Part shown: one piece after another, positions 59,418 through 64,000 of the stretch
Layout: every line of letters begins with the position of its first letter
Numbering within the stretch: position 1 is the first letter of the stretch
DNA from: Alphaproteobacteria bacterium
GTDB taxonomy: Bacteria; Pseudomonadota; Alphaproteobacteria; UBA8366; Aestuariispiraceae
Length of the DNA: 64,000 bases
Direction: 5' to 3'
Assembly (NCBI GenBank): GCA_030065235.1
Contig: JASJDC010000008.1
Coordinates: 62,001-126,000, forward strand
Notes under the pieces: model-generated
What the model was told of the DNA's origin: nothing
The model's input: the letters and a program-made list of their open reading frames with translations, nothing else
The model's database searches: none
Program-made: the position numbers and the translations under genes

Positions 59418-60986
59418 CTATTCTCCGGGCGCCGGTTTCGGCCGCCGCCGGTTCCAGAACCGGCTTGGCTGTTTCATTGGCGCGTCCGTTTGTTCAGATA
59501 AGCCCGCATCGGATTCTGTCCCCATGGCGGCGTCCGGCGCACTGTTTGGCGCACTGTCTGGCGCAGTGTTCGGGGCGGCGGCTTGGTCCGCGCCGGGCGC
59601 AGCGGTCAATCCGCTCTGCGCCGCCTTTTTCGCGCGCTCCGTCGCCTCGGCGTGCAATCGGCGCGCCTCGATCCGGGCGCGGGTCGATAGTTTCACATCG
59701 CGAAGCGCCAATTCCAGGCGTTCGACAATATCCAGCGAGACCAACCAGAACCATAGGCTGGTCGTCTTGGTGAAACGCCATTCCTCGAAATAGGAAAGCC
59801 GCAGGATCTTCTGCAAGGTCCCTGCGTGGCGCAGCGAACGATGCGACAGACGCCGCGCCAGATCGACCATCAGCGGGCTGGTCATCAGGGACAGAACCGT
59901 CACCGAGACCAACATGCGATGCACGTCCTGATCGATCACCCGCACATCGGCGGCGGCGGCGGCCAGCACGAAGGTGAATTCGCCCAGCTGTCCCAGCACC
60001 AGACTGGCGAGAAAGGCGTTCTGCATCGTCTCGCCCTGGGCCCGCAGCAGAATGACGTTCAGCGCGGTCTTGAACACCGCGACAAAGGCCCAGATCGCCA
60101 GCACGATCCAGATATGCTCCCAGAGATATTCCAGATTGATCAGCAGGCCGATCGACAGGAAAAACACCATCAACAGGACCGCCTGAATCGGTTCTGCGTT
60201 TTCATGCATCACCTGGCGCTGGCCGCTATTGCCGACGATCAACCCGGCCAGGAAGGCGCCGAAGGCGGGCGACATGCCCAACACGCCGGCCAGGGTCGCA
60301 ATCCCGAAACAGATGGTCAGCGAGCCGATCGCGCTCAATTCCGGCTTGCTCTCGAAAATCTGGTGAAAGGGAATATCGATGCGTTGGCGGCGCGTCAGAA
60401 CATAGATCACCCCGATCAGAATCCCGATTGAGAGCGCGATTTCGACCAGCACGAAGGGGTTGAAGCCGCCGCCCGCGGTCGAGGCGACAATGATCAGCAT
60501 CGGCGCGACGGCCAGATCTTGCGCGATCAGTATGCCGATGGCGACGCGGCCGGCGCGATGCCGCAACTCGCCGATATCGTTCAGGATCTTCACCGCCACC
60601 GCCGTCGAAGACAGCGCCAACGAGAATCCGAACAGCACCGCATGTTCCGGCGGCCAGTCGAACCCGCGCGCGACCAGGAAGGTCACGCCCAGACTGGCGC
60701 CGATCTGAACTGCGGTCGTTATCACCGCGATCCGCCAGATCTGGCGGAAACTGCGCAGGGACAGTTCCATGCCGATGAAATAAAGCAGCAGGATCACGCC
60801 AAGCTCGGCCAGCAAGGCGACCGCTTCGCGATCCCGCACCAGTTCGAAGCCCGACGGGCCCAGGATGACGCCGGCCAGGATATAGCCGACGATCGCCGGC
60901 TGGCGCAGGCGCACGAAGATCAGCCCGCCCACCGTCGCGGCCACGGCGACGATGGCGATGCCGGTCAGTTCGGTGACGTCATGCAT
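59418..60986 (-). CDS. CPA2-type cation:proton antiporter (Kef-like)
   Basis: Inner-membrane monovalent cation/proton antiporter of 522 residues with 12-13 helices. It has [56 protein letters not shown] and [19 protein letters not shown], typical of CPA2 (Na_H_Exchanger). No RCK/TrkA-N domain follows. Instead there is a cytoplasmic tail of about 150 residues, ending in an Ala/Pro-rich repeat-like stretch ([17 protein letters not shown]) and a basic end. It lies 11 bases before rnhB. K+ or Na+ preference cannot be told. Confidence 0.9.
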   Translation of the reverse strand: MHDVTELTGIAIVAVAATVGGLIFVRLRQPAIVGYILAGVILGPSGFELVRDREAVALLAELGVILLLYFIGMELSLRSFRQIWRIAVITTAVQIGASLGVTFLVARGFDWPPEHAVLFGFSLALSSTAVAVKILNDIGELRHRAGRVAIGILIAQDLAVAPMLIIVASTAGGGFNPFVLVEIALSIGILIGVIYVLTRRQRIDIPFHQIFESKPELSAIGSLTICFGIATLAGVLGMSPAFGAFLAGLIVGNSGQRQVMHENAEPIQAVLLMVFFLSIGLLINLEYLWEHIWIVLAIWAFVAVFKTALNVILLRAQGETMQNAFLASLVLGQLGEFTFVLAAAAADVRVIDQDVHRMLVSVTVLSLMTSPLMVDLARRLSHRSLRHAGTLQKILRLSYFEEWRFTKTTSLWFWLVSLDIVERLELALRDVKLSTRARIEARRLHAEATERAKKAAQSGLTAAPGADQAAAPNTAPDSAPNSAPDAAMGTESDAGLSEQTDAPMKQPSRFWNRRRPKPAPGE

Positions 60987-61100
60987 GCTCTATCCCAAAC
61001 GCCCGTTGCTTGGAATGCATTAGGGGCCTCTGAACGAGCATAGGGCGCGTCGGCCCGAGATCAAAAACCCTGACCGGTCAAAACGCCGAGATAGGGTGTG

Positions 61101-62342
61101 CTAGAATAGGGCCAATTGCCGCGCCCGGGCCGGATCGGCGAAACGCGAACAGTCGAGCGGGCCGGGATCGCGCCGCACCGCGCCCCGGTCTTCAAGTCCC
61201 CGGTCGTCCAACCCATGCCACGCCAGTGCCTTCTTGAAACGCTGGGCGATCAGATCGGCGACCGGACCTTCGCCGCGCATACGCTTTCCCCATTCCGCGC
61301 TATAGAGGCGCCCGCCGCGCGTCTGCTGGATCAGAGACAGCACCCGCGCCGCCCGATCCGGCGTATGCTGCACCAGCCATTCGGTGAACAGGTCCTTGAT
61401 TTCCAGCGGCAGCCGCAGCAGCACATAGCCGACCGTATAGGCGCCGGCTTCCGCCGAGGCCGCCACGATGCGCTCGATCTCCGCATCGTTCAGGCCGGGG
61501 ATGATTGGCGCGGCCATGACGCCGGTCGGCACGCCGGCCTGGGACAGGGTCCGGACCGCCGCCAATCGTTTGTCCGGGGTCGCCGCGCGCGGCTCCAGCT
61601 TGTTCGCCAATTTCCGGTCGAGCGTCGTCACCGACAGATAGACCCGCGCCATCCTTCGGTCGGCCATCGGCGCGAGTATGTCCAGATCGCGCGTGACCAG
61701 GGCGGATTTGGTGACGATGGTGAAGGGATGGTTGAATTCCGACAGCACCGCGAGAATGCGGCGCGTCAGTTCCTGATCCTTCTCGATCGGCTGATAGGGG
61801 TCGGTGTTGGTCCCCAGCGCGATGGGCTTGGGCTTGTAGCCGGGCCGCGACAATTCCCGCCGCAAGAGCGCCGGCGCGTCCGGCTTGTGAAACAGCTTGG
61901 TCTCGAAATCGAGCCCCGGCGACAGCCCGTAATAGGCGTGGGTCGGGCGCGCGAAACAATAGACGCAGCCATGCTCGCAGCCGCGATAGGGATTGATCGA
62001 ACGGTCGAACGGAATGTCCGGCGAGGTGTTGCGCGCGATCACCGTCCGCGCGCTGTCCACGCCCAGGACCGTGCGCAGCTTCGGCGGCCCCTCCTCCGCC
62101 GCGATGTCGAGCCCGTCCGCATCCGCACTCTCGCCGTCGGCTTCCGGCGCCGCCGCGCCGCGCCGCGCCGGGGAGATTTGCTTGGCCGGCATCGGCGGTT
62201 CATGCACGCCCCAGCCGTCATCCGCCAAGACCCGCCGATGCCGCTCAAACCGCCCCGCCCGATTGCTCGCCGCCCCCCGCCCCTTCACAGCGGCGATATT
62301 AAGCGGGTCGGCGTCCAGGCTAATGTTCGGCTCCTGTTCCAT
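61101..62342 (-). CDS. PA0069-family radical SAM protein
   Basis: Radical SAM enzyme of 413 residues. A basic, disordered start leads to the iron-sulfur motif YRGCEHGCVYCFARPTHAYYG (C-x3-C-x2-C). TNTDPYQPIE, IVTKSALVTRDLDIL, a Gly-rich PIIPGLND and a C-terminal domain with GRLYSAEWGKRMRG follow. The family (COG1533, PA0069/Rv2578c) is related to spore photoproduct lyase-like proteins, but its reaction is unknown. ATG 62342 is preferred to the ATG at 62384, because the LexA box and -10/-35 elements lie between them. SOS control supports a DNA repair role. Confidence 0.9.
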   Translation of the reverse strand: MEQEPNISLDADPLNIAAVKGRGAASNRAGRFERHRRVLADDGWGVHEPPMPAKQISPARRGAAAPEADGESADADGLDIAAEEGPPKLRTVLGVDSARTVIARNTSPDIPFDRSINPYRGCEHGCVYCFARPTHAYYGLSPGLDFETKLFHKPDAPALLRRELSRPGYKPKPIALGTNTDPYQPIEKDQELTRRILAVLSEFNHPFTIVTKSALVTRDLDILAPMADRRMARVYLSVTTLDRKLANKLEPRAATPDKRLAAVRTLSQAGVPTGVMAAPIIPGLNDAEIERIVAASAEAGAYTVGYVLLRLPLEIKDLFTEWLVQHTPDRAARVLSLIQQTRGGRLYSAEWGKRMRGEGPVADLIAQRFKKALAWHGLDDRGLEDRGAVRRDPGPLDCSRFADPARARQLALF

Positions 62343-62348
62343 TTCAGA

Positions 62349-62377
62349 AAAATAGAACATAAAGAGAACATTTGCAA
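62349..62377 (-). promoter_or_regulatory. SOS promoter with alphaproteobacterial LexA box in its spacer
   Basis: Reading the minus strand: TTGCAA (-35, 62377-62372), then a 17-base spacer containing GTTC-N7-GTTC (62369-62355), then TATTTT (-10, 62354-62349). GTTC-N7-GTTC is the known LexA site of alphaproteobacteria. The radical SAM start codon ATG (62342) follows the -10 by only 6 bases, so the transcript should be leaderless or nearly so. Confidence 0.72.
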
Positions 62378-62384
62378 GCGCCAA

Positions 62385-62625
62385 ACAGCTAGAACCACGC
62401 CATCCTCCTGCCGATCGAAACCATCACCGAGGTGACGCCGGCGGCGTTGCCCGATATGGTTCAGCTTCCGGGGGAGTGAGGGAGCGGACATCAGGCCGTG
62501 AAAGATGAAGCGAAAGACGTGCAGCAATGCCTGTGTTTGATTCGCCGACCTGACGGCCGCAAACGTCCCATTCGGCTGCGACAGTTCACCCGTGTAAAGA
62601 AATTGAAGCAGTATCAATGTAGGCC
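62385..62625. other. Divergent spacer with a possible CheW-like gene remnant
   Basis: No intact gene. From 62402 a plus-strand frame reads ILLPIETITEVTPAALPDM and stops at 62477-62479, a short stretch like the beginning of a CheW-like domain. A stop lies in frame just upstream, so at most 25 codons remain. The rest becomes AT-richer toward the DUF2927 gene, whose promoter must lie here. Confidence 0.3.
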
Positions 62626-63456
62626 ATGACAATAGGACAGTATTTCAAGAGCCGATGGTCGTGCGTTCATCATCCAAGGGCGGTACTTTTCGCATTGGTC
62701 GGGCTGCTCGTATGCGGCTTTCACATCGATGTCTCCGCAAGTGAGCCGGCCGCTGACGACAGCTTCACCAAACAGGAATTGATAGAGCATTTCATTGGGA
62801 CTGCTTTTGGGGCGGAGTATTTTGAATCGTTTTCCGACGATGCGGACGCAGGAACTCTTAAGCGTTGGGAGAAGCCGTTGCGCGTTCTCACAATAGCCTC
62901 ACAAGAAGACGGTAAGGTTCTATTCGAAAAGCTTAATGAAATATCGAAACTAACTGGAGTTCAGTGGCGCCCTATCGGCCTAGAGTCTCCAGAGACTTTC
63001 AACTATTTAGTGGCAATTGCGGATCGCAACGAGTTGAGAGAGGTTCTTACAGGACTTGCCAAGAGACGCCAACATGTTCGGCAGTTCGTAGATCTTATCT
63101 TCAAAGGCTTCTACGAAAAAGCTCGCTTTATTTGTTTAGGTTGGGTGGAATTCAATCAGAAAACGGAACTATACTTTGCGTTTGTGTTGGTGGAAAGCCC
63201 GGCCCCGTCGGGACTGCCGGGCCCTGTGGTGAGCGTTGCTGATTGTTTGGAAGAAGAATTGGCTCAAAGCATGGGCTTGGCCAATGACTTCCCGAATAAG
63301 CCCGGAACGGTGTTTTCCGACGATCCTTTGCAGGTTCAAAGGCAATTGACAGAAATCGACAAGGCGGCCTTGCGGCTTCTGTATCATCCCAAACTTCAAG
63401 CGGGCATGACTGAGTCGGAGGTCCGACGCACGCTTGATAGGATATTGGAGGATTGA
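62626..63456 (+). CDS. DUF2927 domain protein, exported
   Basis: A 276-residue protein with an N-terminal hydrophobic signal or anchor (AVLFALVGLLVCGFHIDVSA, residues 19-38). The mature domain starts SFTKQELIEHFIGTAFGAEY, continues LKRWEKPLRVLTIAS, and ends with the DUF2927 hallmark CLEEELAQSMGLANDFPN, SVFSDDP-like sequence, KAALRLLYHPKLQAGMTESE. Function of the family is unknown. The gene is AT-richer than its left neighbours and has weak ribosome site TAGG, suggesting an accessory or transferred origin. Confidence 0.8.
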   Translation: MTIGQYFKSRWSCVHHPRAVLFALVGLLVCGFHIDVSASEPAADDSFTKQELIEHFIGTAFGAEYFESFSDDADAGTLKRWEKPLRVLTIASQEDGKVLFEKLNEISKLTGVQWRPIGLESPETFNYLVAIADRNELREVLTGLAKRRQHVRQFVDLIFKGFYEKARFICLGWVEFNQKTELYFAFVLVESPAPSGLPGPVVSVADCLEEELAQSMGLANDFPNKPGTVFSDDPLQVQRQLTEIDKAALRLLYHPKLQAGMTESEVRRTLDRILED

Positions 63457-63535
63457 GGTCGGCGATTGCGATCCACGCGGGGTCGGGAATGCTATAATCA
63501 GAGGTGTCAATCCTCATCGAATCGGTATCAGCGGT

Positions 63536-64000
63536 CTAGGACACCGGCTGGGGACCGTCGCTGGCCTCCAAAAGCCCCATGCTCTTCTTGAGCTGTTCAA
63601 CGATCTCTTCGGCGCCGCTTTCAAAAATCGAGCGCCATGCTCCAATCGTATAGGCCCCGCCAGCGTAGATAGTGTTCGTTGTCTCAATGGTGGCGACCGG
63701 CGCCTTATCGGGTGTTTGAATGTCACTGCTGACTTTCAGTATCGTAGAGCCCGCGCCGGGCAAGAGCCAACGGGCGAACGCGTTGCCGGGCTCATATTCA
63801 TTGATCGTTGGGTTGATGGCGTAGCCAGCGTCGTCGCCGGTCGCCAACAGCCCTTCTTCCGTCAACTGTTCTGTCAAAGCCGCTTCCATTGACACCGGGA
63901 TATCCAGCGATTCCTCGTCCTGCGAGAAAACAAAGCCGGAATTGTCCGTGACGTCGCCGACCACGAACTTGGCGTCGATGGGGATGGAATTGCGGTCTTT
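63536..64000 (-). CDS. DUF4410-like protein, partial
   Basis: C-terminal part of a protein whose frame runs off the right edge; the 12 codons before the GTG at 63964 (KDRNSIPIDAKF) are open and in frame, so the true start lies outside. Visible features: NEYEPGNAFARWLLPGAGST, KVSSDIQTPDKAPVATIETT, YAGGAYTIGAWRSIFESGAEEIVEQLKKSM. This arrangement matches the DUF4410 family of predicted lipoproteins or periplasmic proteins. It converges on the DUF2927 gene. Function unknown. Confidence 0.7.
   Translation of the reverse strand, partial: KDRNSIPIDAKFVVGDVTDNSGFVFSQDEESLDIPVSMEAALTEQLTEEGLLATGDDAGYAINPTINEYEPGNAFARWLLPGAGSTILKVSSDIQTPDKAPVATIETTNTIYAGGAYTIGAWRSIFESGAEEIVEQLKKSMGLLEASDGPQPVS

Overview
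The window reads as a stretch of chromosome from a GC-rich alphaproteobacterium, most like the Rhodospirillales and relatives. The pointers are a CcrM-type GANTC methyltransferase, a GapR (DUF2312) nucleoid protein, an F0 ATP synthase operon with separate b and b' subunits and no F1 genes beside it, a fused indolepyruvate ferredoxin oxidoreductase, a proton-translocating transhydrogenase with split alpha subunits, and a LexA site of the alphaproteobacterial direct-repeat form (GTTC-N7-GTTC). I saw no rRNA, tRNA, CRISPR array or insertion sequence. Most of the window has one base composition. The exceptions are the AT-richer DUF262-HNH gene near 9.2-10.8 kb and the gene near 62.6-63.5 kb.

Layout. 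1-1716: pntAA/pntAB transhydrogenase (minus; runs off the left edge). 2078-3369: an Hpt protein overlapping a PleD-like diguanylate cyclase. 3530-8797: an oligopeptide/dipeptide ABC importer whose binding-protein gene faces the permease-permease-ATPase operon. 9.0-10.84 kb: a probable horizontally acquired GmrSD-like DUF262-HNH gene. 10.9-13.5 kb: ornithine cyclodeaminase and arginase with a divergent Lrp/AsnC regulator. 13.65-15.78 kb: a rhodanese-ChrB fusion and the ChrA chromate transporter. 15.8-22 kb: an ABC1/UbiB kinase, a small heat-shock protein with a dense control region, a hydrolase, an acyl-CoA synthetase and a nucleotide-sugar epimerase. 22.1-26.1 kb: fused indolepyruvate oxidoreductase and GapR.

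26.3-42.8 kb is the main accessory block: a carbohydrate-catabolism cluster with two complete but different sugar ABC importers (XylFHG-like and RbsCBA-like). Around them lie a SorC-type regulator, an aldo/keto reductase, a COG3618 lactonase-like amidohydrolase, an Ldh2-type oxidoreductase, an HpcH/HpaI aldolase, two SDRs, a two-gene transketolase and an FGGY kinase. The genes suggest two routes for one or two unusual sugars or polyols: an oxidative aldose-lactone-acid-aldolase route, and a ketose-kinase-transketolase route. No isomerase or acid dehydratase is present, so the substrate cannot be named from the sequence.

42.9-45.3 kb holds a cytochrome P460-like protein, an unrecognised histidine-rich exported protein and a divergent MarR regulator with four C-terminal cysteines, possibly a nitrosative or redox stress module. 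45.3-48.5 kb is the F0 operon (atpI-B-E-F'-F). 48.6-62.3 kb is mostly housekeeping: smc, a DsbA-like protein, a DciA-like DUF721 protein, mutY, mscS, an XRE regulator, ccrM, rnhB, a CPA2 antiporter and a radical SAM protein with an SOS-type promoter. The right end has DUF2927 and DUF4410-like proteins.

The sharpest regulatory signals are a LexA box filling the -35/-10 spacer of an apparently leaderless radical SAM gene, three GANTC sites in 23 bp upstream of ccrM, an exact FNR/FixK box plus a sigma32-like promoter and stacked hairpins before hsp20, and perfect palindromes beside the SorC-linked and XRE-linked promoters. Four convergent gene pairs overlap by exactly four bases through shared stop codons.
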